Source of the DNA: Leptospira bourretii
GTDB lineage: Bacteria > Spirochaetota > Leptospiria > Leptospirales > Leptospiraceae
Assembly (NCBI RefSeq): GCF_004770145.1
Contig: NZ_RQFW01000024.1
Coordinates: forward strand, 1-64,000
DNA length: 64,000 nucleotides
Reading direction: 5' to 3'
The notes under the pieces were generated by a model. The model made no database searches, was not told where the DNA came from, and was given only the letters and a program-made list of their open reading frames with translations. Below, piece after piece: positions 1 through 9,473 of the stretch. A program made the translations under genes and the position numbers. Position 1 is the stretch's first letter. Every line of letters starts with the position of its first letter.

Positions 1-2
1 TC

Positions 3-149
3 TTCGTTAACTTTGAATACCAAGGTTTTGAAGAAACAATCCTACGTTTGAATGCTATTTTTTTGGATCAAGTCGCACCCTCCTTACAAAAATTAAAACT
101 CAGATCGGACAAGAAGATAACGATAGTGAAGGCGGATAATTTTCTTTAG
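3..149 (+). CDS. C-terminal end of an unidentified protein (partial)
   Basis: An open frame enters from the left edge and ends at a TAG at 147-149, giving the last 48 residues of a protein whose start lies outside the window. The segment is mixed polar and hydrophobic, with a basic stretch near the end, and I recognise no motif in it. It could be a real gene end because the frame is open from the first base and the composition matches the neighbouring coding regions, but 48 residues are too few to name a family. Confidence 0.45.
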   Translation, partial: FVNFEYQGFEETILRLNAIFLDQVAPSLQKLKLRSDKKITIVKADNFL

Positions 150-610
150 CAAATATTTTTGTGAACGTATCAAAAACTTACAAGGGATAGGGATATAAAA
201 TAAATAGGATGATCATGTGTCTATGAATGGTAAAACCTCAATTGAACCAAAAAATTAAAGAAGCATTCAGTATCCTTTTGATAAGAATTAACTCATATCT
301 CAATATTCTTAGGTTGGTTTTACAAAGTAGAACTACGAACCAAACAGCAACTTGCAAATGTTAAACTGGACCTGCCTGAACCACCAAACAAACCCGTTCT
401 CCTCGGGATTTATGACAAAACCATCTGTTGGAAACTAAGACAAGTTAAATTCTCTGAACCAGAGAATCGAATTCCTCAAACAGATACCGCTGGCACATAT
501 TTTTAAGATAAATTAAATTTCTGTTTTTACGATTTTTCGAATGAACTAAACCGTTTTACTTGCCAAATTCTCAAATCCTTTTAGTTTTTGCAAAAATTAA
601 GGAAAACAAA
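150..610. other. Stretch without an intact gene
   Basis: About 460 bases lie between the partial gene and the first lipoprotein gene. The only structure I can support is an open frame without a start codon at 285-506, listed separately as a possible gene remnant. An AAGGA ribosome binding site at about 600-604 serves the gene that starts at 611. I see no tRNA and no repeat. Confidence 0.5.
285..506 (+). pseudogene. Possible remnant of a decayed gene
   Basis: The frame stays open for 73 codons from just after a TAA at 282-284 to a TAA at 504-506, but contains no ATG and no plausible start with a ribosome binding site. The translation looks protein-like: a hydrophobic beginning (FLGWFYKVELRTKQQ), a proline-rich middle (LPEPPNKPVLLGIYDK) and a polar end. 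This would fit a membrane-anchored protein that lost its 5' part. A chance open frame in AT-rich DNA is the alternative, so confidence is low. Confidence 0.25.
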
Positions 611-1444
611 ATGAACAAATTTCGCATCACGGGAATTATGCTGCTTCCCCTATTCTTGTTTGTAATCGCCTGTAAGTCATCTGTCTACAGGTTAGAATCT
701 CCCAAATCCAAAGAAGAAATCAAATCTGTAGGTTTGGTCGGATATGGAATCTATTTAGAATATCCACCCGGCTTATTTGGAACGGAAAACCAATACCAAT
801 TTGGTCAGACTTTTGGAGACCACATTGTAAAGTTGGATGCAAATAGTCAGGCGGATGCAAAAAAAAGAATTCCAGATCCAGCAGATGTCTTAGTGGAAGA
901 AACAGATAAAGAAAAAATTTATAACGGTAAAAAGTTACAAGTGATTTCCTACATTTCCCGTGTTGTTCCTGTGGACGGGAATTCTTATACAGTTTCAACT
1001 ACGGGTTATGTTTTCTGCCGTACCACAATGGTATTTGTTAACGGAATTCCAACAACCCAACAAAGATGTGACAATGTATACATTGATTTTGATCCAGAAG
1101 ATACAGCTAAGGTAATGAAATTCAAAGCAAAACCAGGTGAAATTCAATATTTAGGATTATTTAAAGGTGTAATAAAGGAAACTACTTCAGAAGATCCATT
1201 TGCACTTTCCGCAACATTAGATGAATTAATCGGTATGTCCAAAAAAAAGAAATTTGTTTTAGAAAAAGACAATGGCTTCATCCTAAAATCAAATTCAGAA
1301 TTACTTAAAGACAAATACTATTATCCAGACTTACGTAGACCTGGCTTTGACGAGTTTGTTTTTTTGGAAGGTGTGAGCAAAGCAAATCCAAACTCCTACT
1401 GGAAAGAAGTGGCAGATAAAAAACTTAGTAAATTTAAAAAATAA
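611..1444 (+). CDS. Probable lipoprotein of unknown function
   Basis: The product is 277 residues and begins with a positively charged n-region, a hydrophobic core (LLPLFLFVIAC) and a cysteine that fits the relaxed lipobox of spirochaetes, so it is probably exported and lipidated. I chose the ATG at 611 and not an upstream start because it gives a clean signal peptide and has an AAGGA site 7 bases ahead. The mature part is mixed alpha/beta with several short charged repeats and a lysine-rich end. I recognise no domain. A second lipoprotein gene follows 27 bases downstream on the same strand, so the two are probably co-transcribed. Confidence 0.8.
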   Translation: MNKFRITGIMLLPLFLFVIACKSSVYRLESPKSKEEIKSVGLVGYGIYLEYPPGLFGTENQYQFGQTFGDHIVKLDANSQADAKKRIPDPADVLVEETDKEKIYNGKKLQVISYISRVVPVDGNSYTVSTTGYVFCRTTMVFVNGIPTTQQRCDNVYIDFDPEDTAKVMKFKAKPGEIQYLGLFKGVIKETTSEDPFALSATLDELIGMSKKKKFVLEKDNGFILKSNSELLKDKYYYPDLRRPGFDEFVFLEGVSKANPNSYWKEVADKKLSKFKK

Positions 1445-1471
1445 ACTTTATACTTTCAATCAGGAAAACTA

Positions 1472-2071
1472 ATGATTAAACCTTTTTATAAAAACCTAAC
1501 ATTAATGATTCTGGGGATTCTAACAACCAATTGTTTGAATTTTCGAAGTGGTGAATATGAAGGAACTCCGATTGTCAAAAACTTTGGTACTTCAAAAAAA
1601 TTAGCAGTAAAAGTGAATGCCACTTACCAGGGGACAGTGAACGGAGAACCTGACGATCCACATGAATTTTTGAAGCAAAAATGGCAAAATGAATCTGCAA
1701 AACTTTTGAATGAAAGTGAGGATGTGTATTCCACCAGAAGTCAAACAGAAGCAGACTATACATTTGATATCAAAGCGACAGAAGATCGTGGATATTTTTC
1801 TGCCAAAGTATCTCTTTGGCTTTCTTTACCAACTCTTGGGATTTTACCTTATTACGCAGGATCCCATATTACTATGAATGTAGTTGTGAAAGATAAAAAA
1901 GGAAAAGTTCTTGCCGAAATGAAACGTGAAGAGAAAAAAACTGAAGTCGGTCAAATCTTACTTTTATTTGTAATGCCTTTTGCTGATCCAGTGGCAAAAG
2001 CAGATGCACAAAGAAGAGATTTACTTAGTTCAGTCTTTGCTGAAATCAAAGAAAAAGGTTATTTAAAATAA
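1472..2071 (+). CDS. Probable lipoprotein of unknown function
   Basis: The product is 199 residues with a short signal sequence ending LTTNC, a lipobox-like site at about residue 21. The mature part carries a predicted hydrophobic segment near residues 115-130 (SLPTLGILPYYAG) and another near 160 (LLLFVMPFADPVA), a layout also seen in other small spirochaete lipoproteins in this window. AGGAAAAC precedes the ATG. It follows the previous lipoprotein gene closely and is followed by a hairpin that probably ends the transcript. No enzymatic motif is visible. Confidence 0.75.
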   Translation: MIKPFYKNLTLMILGILTTNCLNFRSGEYEGTPIVKNFGTSKKLAVKVNATYQGTVNGEPDDPHEFLKQKWQNESAKLLNESEDVYSTRSQTEADYTFDIKATEDRGYFSAKVSLWLSLPTLGILPYYAGSHITMNVVVKDKKGKVLAEMKREEKKTEVGQILLLFVMPFADPVAKADAQRRDLLSSVFAEIKEKGYLK

Positions 2072-2084
2072 TAACATTCGAAAG

Positions 2085-2117
2085 ATTCTCATTCTGCTCT
2101 GTTTGCAGGATGAGAAT
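2085..2117. terminator. Hairpin between convergent genes
   Basis: A 13-base stem with one G-T wobble (ATTCTCATTCTGC at 2085-2097 and GCAGGATGAGAAT at 2105-2117) encloses a 7-base loop. It sits just after the lipoprotein gene and between two convergent genes, the place for a transcription terminator. There is no strong T run on either side, so Rho-independent action is uncertain. Confidence 0.55.
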
Positions 2118-2191
2118 TAACTCTTCCATACGAAACCTAAATTCTTATTTCAGTCATCGTATAGCGGTCCCAAGTTTCATTTGCATTCAAA

Positions 2192-3973
2192 CTAAAATCG
2201 AAACCGAGAAACAATCTTTTCCATTGAATCAGATACAGTTTGCAGACGATTTGCTTCTTCGGAAATTTCACCAAAGGTTGTAGAAATTTTTGAATGGTTC
2301 TCCCACAACTCTTGTAAATTAGTATTCGACTCTTCTGTGTATCCTGTTTGTAATTTCATTTCTTCGGTAATTTGTTCTGCATCCCGCTGGAACTGAGCGA
2401 CAAGTTCCTTTAATGACTTTACATTCTCGGAACTTGTTTCACTCGTCCTACCAAACATCTGCACTACTTTCGAAATTTCTTCAAATTTTAATTTTACATC
2501 TTCATTGGTGGATATAATTTCTTTCATGGATTCCAAACTTTCTTTGGAAGCAACTTGAGATAACTTTACAACTCGTTTGATTTCTTCTATATTCTTTGCT
2601 GTTTCATCTGCAAGACGTGATACTTCACCAGCGACAACAGCAAATCCCCTTCCCATTGATCCGGCACGTGCCGCTTCAATGGACGCATTTAAGGAAAGTA
2701 AATTCACTCGGTCGGATATACCTTCTACAATTGAAATGGTTTCTTTGATATTTTCACTCATTTGATTCATCACTTCTACCTTTTCATAGGCAGATTGGAT
2801 GGCATCCTTTGCAACTTGAATGGTTCCAATAGAATGAACTGTATTTTGTGCCAAACCATCCGCTTTTACTGAAAGGTCTGTCATTTCTTCAGTAACTCGA
2901 GTGAGTTCTGTCACTAAAAAATTAGTTTTATCTTTTTGGGAAAGAACACGATCATAAGTCGCTCGGGATAAATTTTGGATTTGGTTTACCGATTCAAAAG
3001 TGGAATCTAGTTTGTTTTTTTCTGCACTTACCTGAGAATCGATGACACTTCCTTTATCTAAAATTAGTCTAGATGTGGAAAGGAGTGATATAGCTTCTAC
3101 TTTTGCTGTTTGGAAATACTGGCGTAACGATTCCATAAATAAGTTTAATTTTGTAATTGTATGGCTCAAGTTTGTGGCAGAAAGCTGCGGGATGGTTTCC
3201 GAAAGTTCCCCTTTGGATAGTTTTTCTATCGAGTGATTTAAGTTACCAATATCTTCTTTAAGAGATTTACTACCAACATATGCAGCATAGATGATTATGA
3301 CTACCATCATGATAAAAACGATTGGCATTTGGTAAAACCAATACGGAGAACGAAACTCCGTTAATAAAATCAAAAACAAATAATATCCAAACGTTAACAT
3401 TGGTAACAATGCAACCGCAATCATCGTAAAAAGATTTCTTTGGAACACACCAAAAACCCTAATTTTCGTTTCATCCAAAAGAACAGAAGACAATTCCTTT
3501 GCTTTTAATACGGGACTTAAGTTTACTTCCGTTTGAAAATAAAATGCCAAATAGATAATGGGAGATAACATCACACAAGCATAGGGCAATGCTAATATTT
3601 CTTTCCATGGAAGTTCCAAAACGGTCGTTGCCATAAAGGAAAATCCAAAAATAGAAGTGGTCCAACGGATGAGGATGACCTTGCCTTCCCAATGCGGATG
3701 TTCCAAAAGACCTTTTTTCAAAACTTCTAAGGTTTTTCCATCCGTCTGACTAGTATAAGCTAACAGACGTTTCAATCTACGATACCGCAAAAAAATTCCA
3801 ATGATTAGTGGGAGAAGAGAAAGTAGAGAACCAAGAATGGCAAGTTGGATGAGAGTTGTAACATCAAAACGTGAGGCAAATAAACAAAAGTTTATAAAAT
3901 AAGGAAAAATCAGCAAGTAGAGAGGAGCTTCAATTGCAATAGTCAATTTTCTGATGAGTAGATTCTGATTCAT
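2192..3973 (-). CDS. Methyl-accepting chemotaxis protein
   Basis: This is a membrane chemoreceptor that signals to the CheA/CheW complex. The N-terminal half is rich in hydrophobic segments, with at least five or six membrane spans before about residue 260 and no large periplasmic sensor domain. A HAMP-like linker (residues about 240-290) leads into a long coiled-coil cytoplasmic domain. The conserved signalling tip reads [14 protein letters not shown] near residue 430, followed by [20 protein letters not shown] use the ATG at 3973, giving 593 residues. In-frame starts at 4006 (ATG) and 4030 (GTG) are possible, and none has a clearly better ribosome binding site. The ligand cannot be told from the sequence. 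Confidence 0.92.
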   Translation of the reverse strand: MNQNLLIRKLTIAIEAPLYLLIFPYFINFCLFASRFDVTTLIQLAILGSLLSLLPLIIGIFLRYRRLKRLLAYTSQTDGKTLEVLKKGLLEHPHWEGKVILIRWTTSIFGFSFMATTVLELPWKEILALPYACVMLSPIIYLAFYFQTEVNLSPVLKAKELSSVLLDETKIRVFGVFQRNLFTMIAVALLPMLTFGYYLFLILLTEFRSPYWFYQMPIVFIMMVVIIIYAAYVGSKSLKEDIGNLNHSIEKLSKGELSETIPQLSATNLSHTITKLNLFMESLRQYFQTAKVEAISLLSTSRLILDKGSVIDSQVSAEKNKLDSTFESVNQIQNLSRATYDRVLSQKDKTNFLVTELTRVTEEMTDLSVKADGLAQNTVHSIGTIQVAKDAIQSAYEKVEVMNQMSENIKETISIVEGISDRVNLLSLNASIEAARAGSMGRGFAVVAGEVSRLADETAKNIEEIKRVVKLSQVASKESLESMKEIISTNEDVKLKFEEISKVVQMFGRTSETSSENVKSLKELVAQFQRDAEQITEEMKLQTGYTEESNTNLQELWENHSKISTTFGEISEEANRLQTVSDSMEKIVSRFRF

Positions 3974-4110
3974 GCTCTGTGGTCCGCCATTTCGTTTGAC
4001 AATCATTTCAGAAATCCCAAAGGACTTCACCTACTTTCGTATTTTTTTTAACTAGGAACAACCCGAGGTCTAGGTTCAGGATTCAATTTAATAGGCTCGA
4101 AACTCCGAAA

Positions 4111-5307
4111 TTATGTGGATTCCAGTTTTAAAATGGAAATTTCAGAAGGAGCACCTAATCGAAACGGAGGGCCCCAATATCCGGTTCCCCGACTAACATA
4201 AACTAAAGAATTTTTATACTGATGCAAACCGGAAACAAACTTCTGAGCAAAATAAATCAAAATATTGCCGGGAAAAAATTGTCCGCCATGGGTGTGCCCA
4301 GAGATTTGCAACTGAAAACCAGCTTCACTTGCTTCATAAATACTATTGGGTTGGTGGGCCAATAATATTTTAAAATCACAATTTTCACCACCAAGCATGG
4401 CTCGTTTAGGATCTGTTTGGTGAGATTTGATCATTCGACCGGCGGTTAAATCCGTAACTCCTGCCATTAATAATTTTGCTTTGCCAACTGTAAGAATTTG
4501 ATTTTGGTTGAGTAGGATTTTCACTCCTAAGTTTTGGATCTCAGGCAACCAGGAAAGAACGCCTGAATAGTATTCATGATTTCCCGTTACGTAAAAGGTG
4601 CCATATTGAGACTGAATGCTAGCGAGTGGTTTTAAATGTTGTTTTAATGTAGAGGCTGGTCCATCGACCAAATCTCCGGTAATCACAACGGCATCAGGTG
4701 ATTCCTGGTTAATCCTTTTCACAACTCTTTGTAAAAATTTTTCTTTGATCGTAGGTCCAATATGAACATCCGAAATTTGAACAATCTTAAAACCATCCAA
4801 GTCAGGGTGTAAATTTTTAATAGGAACTGACACTCGTTTGTATTGCAATCGAACGTGCGCATTAAAAAATCCAAGAGAACTGAGAGCCGTAGCAGCAACA
4901 ATGGTTGAAAATGCTAAACTAAAGTTTTTAACTTCGGTGATTCCATCTAATGGAAATCCAAAATGAACCAAACTAGAAAACAAAACTTGCGAATATTGAG
5001 TGATAATTCCCAAATCCACCCAACGTAAAAAATCCATAAAAAGAACCAATGTGAATAGAATGGAAAAAAAACCAAAGTTGGTAAAGGTGATATAAGCAAA
5101 GATTGTTTGCGTTTTTTCCCGTTTGGAAATCCGACTAAAGGTATAAGTCAAGGGAACAAGTAAAACCAAAGCTCCAATTCCCAATAAAATCACAGAAACC
5201 ACCGGTCCATTCAGTGAAAGTCCTGAGATCAACCGAAAGGTAGAATAATAATAGATAAATCCGAGTAACGATGTGAGAACGGACAAAAATAGGAAGAATG
5301 CTTTCAA
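4111..5307 (-). CDS. Membrane-anchored metallophosphoesterase
   Basis: The 398-residue product has about four N-terminal membrane segments (residues 1-155) and then a calcineurin-like phosphoesterase domain facing the cytoplasm or periplasm. The metal-binding motifs appear in order: QISDVHIG near 178, GDLVDG near 212, GNHEYY near 243, LLAHQP near 317 and SGHTHGG near 339. The architecture resembles YaeI/YkuE-type proteins, some of which hydrolyse the pyrophosphate or phosphodiester bonds of lipid intermediates, but the substrate here is not deducible. It is divergent from mqo, with about 70 bases between the two starts. Confidence 0.9.
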   Translation of the reverse strand: MKAFFLFLSVLTSLLGFIYYYSTFRLISGLSLNGPVVSVILLGIGALVLLVPLTYTFSRISKREKTQTIFAYITFTNFGFFSILFTLVLFMDFLRWVDLGIITQYSQVLFSSLVHFGFPLDGITEVKNFSLAFSTIVAATALSSLGFFNAHVRLQYKRVSVPIKNLHPDLDGFKIVQISDVHIGPTIKEKFLQRVVKRINQESPDAVVITGDLVDGPASTLKQHLKPLASIQSQYGTFYVTGNHEYYSGVLSWLPEIQNLGVKILLNQNQILTVGKAKLLMAGVTDLTAGRMIKSHQTDPKRAMLGGENCDFKILLAHQPNSIYEASEAGFQLQISGHTHGGQFFPGNILIYFAQKFVSGLHQYKNSLVYVSRGTGYWGPPFRLGAPSEISILKLEST

Positions 5308-5377
5308 TTGTGTGACCCTATTCTTTGGACATAGATTAAATCACAAAAGTTGTCGATAATGAGACAGAAGGTTGAGG

Positions 5378-6907
5378 ATGAAAGAAAAAGATACAGTTAG
5401 AACCAAGTCGGACGTAATTTTGATTGGCGCAGGGATCATGAGTGCCACCCTCGGAGTTCTTCTGAAAGAACTAGCACCTCACCTAACAATCACAGTTTTG
5501 GAACGTTTAGATGCTGCAGCAAGGGAAAGTTCAAATGCTTGGAATAATGCCGGAACTGGACACTCAGCCTTTTGTGAATTGAATTATACAATCGAAAATG
5601 AAGATGGTTCGATCCAAACAAAAAAGGCCCTTCAAATTGCAGAATGGTTTGAAATTTCGAAAGAATTCTGGGGTTATTTATCGGGCACCAAACGAATTTT
5701 AGACGCAGATGAATTCATTCATTCTATTCCTCATTACAGTTTTGTCTGGGGGGAGGAAAATGTCTCCTTTCTTAAAAAACGCTACGAAGCTTTAAAAAAA
5801 TATGAACTCTTTAGAGGTCTCATTTATACAGATGATACCAAAACTTTAACCGAATGGCTCCCTCTGGTTATGTCTGGTCGTGATCTTTCAGAACCTGTTG
5901 CTGCTACCAAAATGGAATTAGGCACTGATGTCAACTTTGGAACATTAACTAGAGCCATGTTTCGTTATTTAGAAAGTTTTCCAGATGTTCATGTTCATTA
6001 TTTTGAGGATGTAAAGGATTTGGAACGAAGTGAAAATGGTTTATGGCACCTAACATCAAATAATATTCAAACCCATGAAAAGGAACACCATGAAGCCAAA
6101 TTTGTATTTATTGGAGCCGGTGGTGGTAGTCTTCCTCTTTTAGAAAAATCAGATATCCCTGAGGCTTCTGGCTTTGGTGGATTTCCAGTGAGTGGGCAAT
6201 GGTTGCGTTGCCGCAACCGCGATGTCATCAAACAACATTTTGCAAAAGTATATGGTAAAGCAAATGTAGGTTCTCCACCAATGTCCGTTCCACATTTAGA
6301 CACAAGAATCATAGAAGGAAAAAAAGAACTATTATTTGGACCATTTGCAGGTTTTACGACAAAGTTTCTAAAACGAGGATCATATTTAGATTTAGTGAAA
6401 TCGCTGGAATTTGACAATATCTTTCCAATGTTATCTGCAGGGATGCACAACCTTCCATTAACAAAGTATCTCATTGGCCAAGCCATACAATCACATGAAG
6501 ATAGGATCGATGCATTAAGAGAATACTTTCCTGAAGTAAAATCAGAAGATTGGGAATTAGTGATTGCAGGACAAAGGGTACAAGTCATCAAAAAAGATGA
6601 AGAAGAAGGTGGCGTTTTAGAATTTGGAACAGAGGTTGTCTCGGCTAAAGACGGATCTCTTGCAGCGTTACTGGGAGCAAGTCCCGGTGCTTCCACTTCC
6701 GTTTCGATTATGTTAGAAGTTTTAGCAGATTGTTTTCCAAAAGAAATGTCATCAAATGAATGGAAATCAAAACTCAAAATGATGATTCCAAGTTTTGGTG
6801 AATCCATGAAAGATAACCCGGAAGTTTGTTTGGTGAGCCGAAGAAATACTGCCGAACTTTTGGAACTCAACCAAACAGAAAAAACAAACGTTGGTTCCAA
6901 AAGGTAA
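5378..6907 (+). CDS. mqo: Malate:quinone oxidoreductase
   Basis: This peripheral membrane flavoenzyme oxidises malate to oxaloacetate and passes electrons to the quinone pool, as a TCA cycle step independent of NAD. The N-terminus has the FAD-binding fingerprint DVILIGAGIMSATLG near residue 13, followed by the family hallmarks SSNAWNNAGTGHSAFCELNY and VNFGTLTRAMF. At 509 residues it has the usual length. The ATG at 5378 is preceded by GAAGG and GAGG; a TTG two codons upstream is also possible. With citrate synthase and the 2-oxoglutarate dehydrogenase operon elsewhere in the window, it points to an oxidative TCA cycle feeding a quinone-based chain. Confidence 0.95.
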   Translation: MKEKDTVRTKSDVILIGAGIMSATLGVLLKELAPHLTITVLERLDAAARESSNAWNNAGTGHSAFCELNYTIENEDGSIQTKKALQIAEWFEISKEFWGYLSGTKRILDADEFIHSIPHYSFVWGEENVSFLKKRYEALKKYELFRGLIYTDDTKTLTEWLPLVMSGRDLSEPVAATKMELGTDVNFGTLTRAMFRYLESFPDVHVHYFEDVKDLERSENGLWHLTSNNIQTHEKEHHEAKFVFIGAGGGSLPLLEKSDIPEASGFGGFPVSGQWLRCRNRDVIKQHFAKVYGKANVGSPPMSVPHLDTRIIEGKKELLFGPFAGFTTKFLKRGSYLDLVKSLEFDNIFPMLSAGMHNLPLTKYLIGQAIQSHEDRIDALREYFPEVKSEDWELVIAGQRVQVIKKDEEEGGVLEFGTEVVSAKDGSLAALLGASPGASTSVSIMLEVLADCFPKEMSSNEWKSKLKMMIPSFGESMKDNPEVCLVSRRNTAELLELNQTEKTNVGSKR

Positions 6908-6940
6908 TCAATCAAAAAATACGATTGGGTTTCGAAGGTA

Positions 6941-8194
6941 TTATTTTACTTTTTTTCGAAGCTCAATCACTACCTTTTCTTTTGATTCTACGGTATAAAG
7001 AGACGAACCCTGGGTGGAATTTATGATCCGCTGCGGACTTACTCCCTTATCTCTTAAAATCCTTGAGATTGCTTGGGAACGTTCAAAACCAAGGTCGTAG
7101 TTTTCATAATTTCCTGGTAAATCATCCCGAAAGGGGCTAGTATAAGTAATCACGAGAACATCATAATCCTTATACTCATTTACTAAACTGCGAGCAATGG
7201 CATCCAAGCGAGCTCTCCCTTCTAAGTGGATACGGCTTGTGGGTAGATCAAATATCTCACTAGCAAGAAATACAAATCTCTCCAATTTATTTTCTATGAC
7301 CTGTTCTTTGGACTGGGTTGGAAGTTCCGAACCTGCTGTATCTAGGACAGAGGTAGGTTTGGTTTCTATCTCCTGTTTTACGTCTCCTAACGTGGAAAAA
7401 CTGACCCCCAAACCTATTTTGTAAAATGTTTCTTCAAAATTTCCCTTGTTCCTATGACCAGAACTGGGAGCACTATAATTCACAATATAAACATTGGAAT
7501 GTTCTAATTCAGCATTCACAAAAAGATGACTGTCGAAATGATACCTAAAACCAACAGCACCGAATACACGATTGGTACCGCCACCAAACAATCGTTCGTA
7601 TCCAGCACCACCTCCGACTCGAATGTATGGATCCATGGGATCATTTGGTTGTAAGTGGAAAAAAAGATTCAAATCACCAGAAGTCGAATGGAAGACATCC
7701 CTTTTTTTTTGAACAGCTAAATCGTAAATGTCGCCTTGGTTTAGTCGACTGAGGAGAGTAGAATAGTTTGTAGCTGTTAATGCATATAGAATGATTTGTC
7801 TTTCGTCTACAGACCGAAAGTTAGAAGCCCGGATCACTTGGTCAGAAACGGATAATCCAATTCCAAAATAACGAAACAATCCATATTCGAATCCCAATTC
7901 ACCGAAATGACTAGAAAGTTCAGTTCTCTGTTGGTTCACCGTACTGATAGTATAATAATTCATATAAGCGGAGAGATTGTCCGCATAAGGAGAGTTTAGT
8001 GCAAGGAAATTGGGGAAATTTGTCTTTTCTACATTTTTTTCCAAAGTTCCTGAATTTTCACCGATCCCAAAAGCGCCATTTCCGTAGAAAATTAATTTTC
8101 CACGCTCAAACCCCTCCGCCTTAACCGACAAAATTGGGAAAAGGAAAACAATTCCACAGTAGGTAAGATAAGATTTCCAATTCATTTTCGGCAT
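6941..8194 (-). CDS. OmpA-family outer membrane protein
   Basis: The 417-residue product begins with a signal peptide (hydrophobic core about 10-23, cleavage near VKAEG). Residues 30-265 alternate in a way typical of a small beta-barrel, with repeated aromatic residues and glycine turns (VGGGAGYERLFGGG). The C-terminal 130 residues form an OmpA/MotB-like peptidoglycan-binding domain: IHLEGRARLDAIARSL, a central YDVLVITYTS, then FERSQAISRILRDKGVSPQRI. It probably links the outer membrane to the cell wall. The stop falls 33 bases from the convergent mqo stop. The peptidoglycan-binding aspartate and arginine are only partly recognisable by eye. Confidence 0.85.
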   Translation of the reverse strand: MPKMNWKSYLTYCGIVFLFPILSVKAEGFERGKLIFYGNGAFGIGENSGTLEKNVEKTNFPNFLALNSPYADNLSAYMNYYTISTVNQQRTELSSHFGELGFEYGLFRYFGIGLSVSDQVIRASNFRSVDERQIILYALTATNYSTLLSRLNQGDIYDLAVQKKRDVFHSTSGDLNLFFHLQPNDPMDPYIRVGGGAGYERLFGGGTNRVFGAVGFRYHFDSHLFVNAELEHSNVYIVNYSAPSSGHRNKGNFEETFYKIGLGVSFSTLGDVKQEIETKPTSVLDTAGSELPTQSKEQVIENKLERFVFLASEIFDLPTSRIHLEGRARLDAIARSLVNEYKDYDVLVITYTSPFRDDLPGNYENYDLGFERSQAISRILRDKGVSPQRIINSTQGSSLYTVESKEKVVIELRKKVK

Positions 8195-8249
8195 GTGTGA
8201 TCTTTCATTTTATCAAGTGTTAAATCAAGCCGAAATTTTTTGTAAACTC

Positions 8250-8277
8250 TGTCACAAAACCTGAGGGGGTTTTCGTC
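8250..8277 (+). promoter_or_regulatory. Candidate ECF41-type promoter
   Basis: TGTCACA at 8250-8256 and CGTC at 8274-8277, 17 bases apart, match the -35 and -10 elements reported for ECF41 sigma factors (TGTCACA and CGTC). The ATG of the oxidoreductase lies 19 bases past the -10, and the sigma gene itself is the next gene. This fits autoregulation of the operon by its own sigma factor. The match was found by eye, and I have not counted how often it occurs by chance. Confidence 0.65.
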
Positions 8278-8296
8278 TTGGTAATGAGGTATAAAG

Positions 8297-9469
8297 ATGA
8301 AACCAAAAATTATCATATTAGGAGCTGGTTATGCAGGAATTATGGCTGCAAATCGCTTAGACAAACAATTGGACGAGGTCGAAATTATTTTAATTTCCGA
8401 ATCTAATATCTTCCAAGAAAGAATTCGAAATCATGAAACCACTGTTCAAGAAAAAAGAAAAAACTACCAAATCAAAGATTTACTCCGAACAAGAGTTAAA
8501 TTTCTACAGGCTAGAATCACCAATATTTTACCAAGTGAAAAATCTGTTTTACTCGAAGGAAAATCTGAACCACTCTTCTATGATTATCTTATCCTTTGTC
8601 TCGGTAGCACTGGAATCCAAAAAAAATCCAATTTTGAACATTCCATTCAATCCCAAGAAGCCGTTTCCAAGTTTTTGAAAGATTCAAAACAAAAAGAAAT
8701 TCAAAATCTTTGTATCATTGGAGGGGGACTGACCGGAATTGAAATGGCCACAGAATGGAAACACTACCGCCCGCATTCTTCTGTAACAATTGTTGATCGA
8801 AATGAATGGGGAACTTCCTTTTCCCAAAAAGCAAAAGATTATTTACAATCTTATTTGTTCCAGAACCAAATTCAAATTTTAGATAACGTGAAAATCGAAA
8901 CAATCTCTGCAAAAGAAATCATCTTTCAAAACCAAACCAAACTTTCATTTGACGTTCTTTTCAATTGTTGCGGGTTTCATTGTTCTCCCCTTCCCAAACA
9001 GGCAGGATTTCCTACGAATGAGAGAAACCAAGTGTATGTGGATCCATTCTTAAGGGCCATTGGACATCCCGAAGTTTTTGTTGCAGGTGATTTAGCTTAT
9101 TTAGAAACCTCTTATTTAAGAATGGGTTGTGTGACAGCTTTACCCATGGGAGCTTATATTGCGGATCACCTCGCAAATCTCATTCAAGGAAAAAACATTT
9201 CTCCTTTTTCATTTCAGTTTTTTGGAAGGTGTATATCTTTGGGTAGAAACGAAGGGCTCATTCAGTTTACATACAACGATGATAAACCGAAAGAGAAAAT
9301 CATTAAAGGAAAATGGGGAGCTCGTATCAAAGAAATGGTAAACCGTTTTACAATCTTTTCTTTGAAGATGGAAAAACTCCTTCCGTTTCGATTTTATTTT
9401 TGGCCAAAGGGAAATCCGATCCAGATGGAAAATAAATTACAGAAAAACCCAGTCCCGATCGGAGTTTAA
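8297..9469 (+). CDS. FAD-dependent pyridine nucleotide oxidoreductase (NDH-2-like)
   Basis: The 390-residue protein has two dinucleotide-binding folds: IIILGAGYAGIMAANRL at residue 4 for FAD and LCIIGGGLTGIEMA near residue 139 for NAD(P)H, followed by a VFVAGDLAY FAD motif near 257. This is the layout of type II NADH dehydrogenases and related quinone reductases. The C-terminal 60 residues include basic and aromatic stretches that could contact the membrane. Only four bases separate it from the ECF41 sigma gene, and oxidoreductases of this kind are typical ECF41 partners (COE genes), so a role in that regulon is more likely than main-chain respiration. Confidence 0.88.
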   Translation: MKPKIIILGAGYAGIMAANRLDKQLDEVEIILISESNIFQERIRNHETTVQEKRKNYQIKDLLRTRVKFLQARITNILPSEKSVLLEGKSEPLFYDYLILCLGSTGIQKKSNFEHSIQSQEAVSKFLKDSKQKEIQNLCIIGGGLTGIEMATEWKHYRPHSSVTIVDRNEWGTSFSQKAKDYLQSYLFQNQIQILDNVKIETISAKEIIFQNQTKLSFDVLFNCCGFHCSPLPKQAGFPTNERNQVYVDPFLRAIGHPEVFVAGDLAYLETSYLRMGCVTALPMGAYIADHLANLIQGKNISPFSFQFFGRCISLGRNEGLIQFTYNDDKPKEKIIKGKWGARIKEMVNRFTIFSLKMEKLLPFRFYFWPKGNPIQMENKLQKNPVPIGV

Positions 9470-9473
9470 TTCC

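Noticed and set aside
6067..6915. 282-codon minus-strand frame inside mqo
   Set aside because: The translation is serine-rich with no domain, and mqo on the other strand has clear family motifs.
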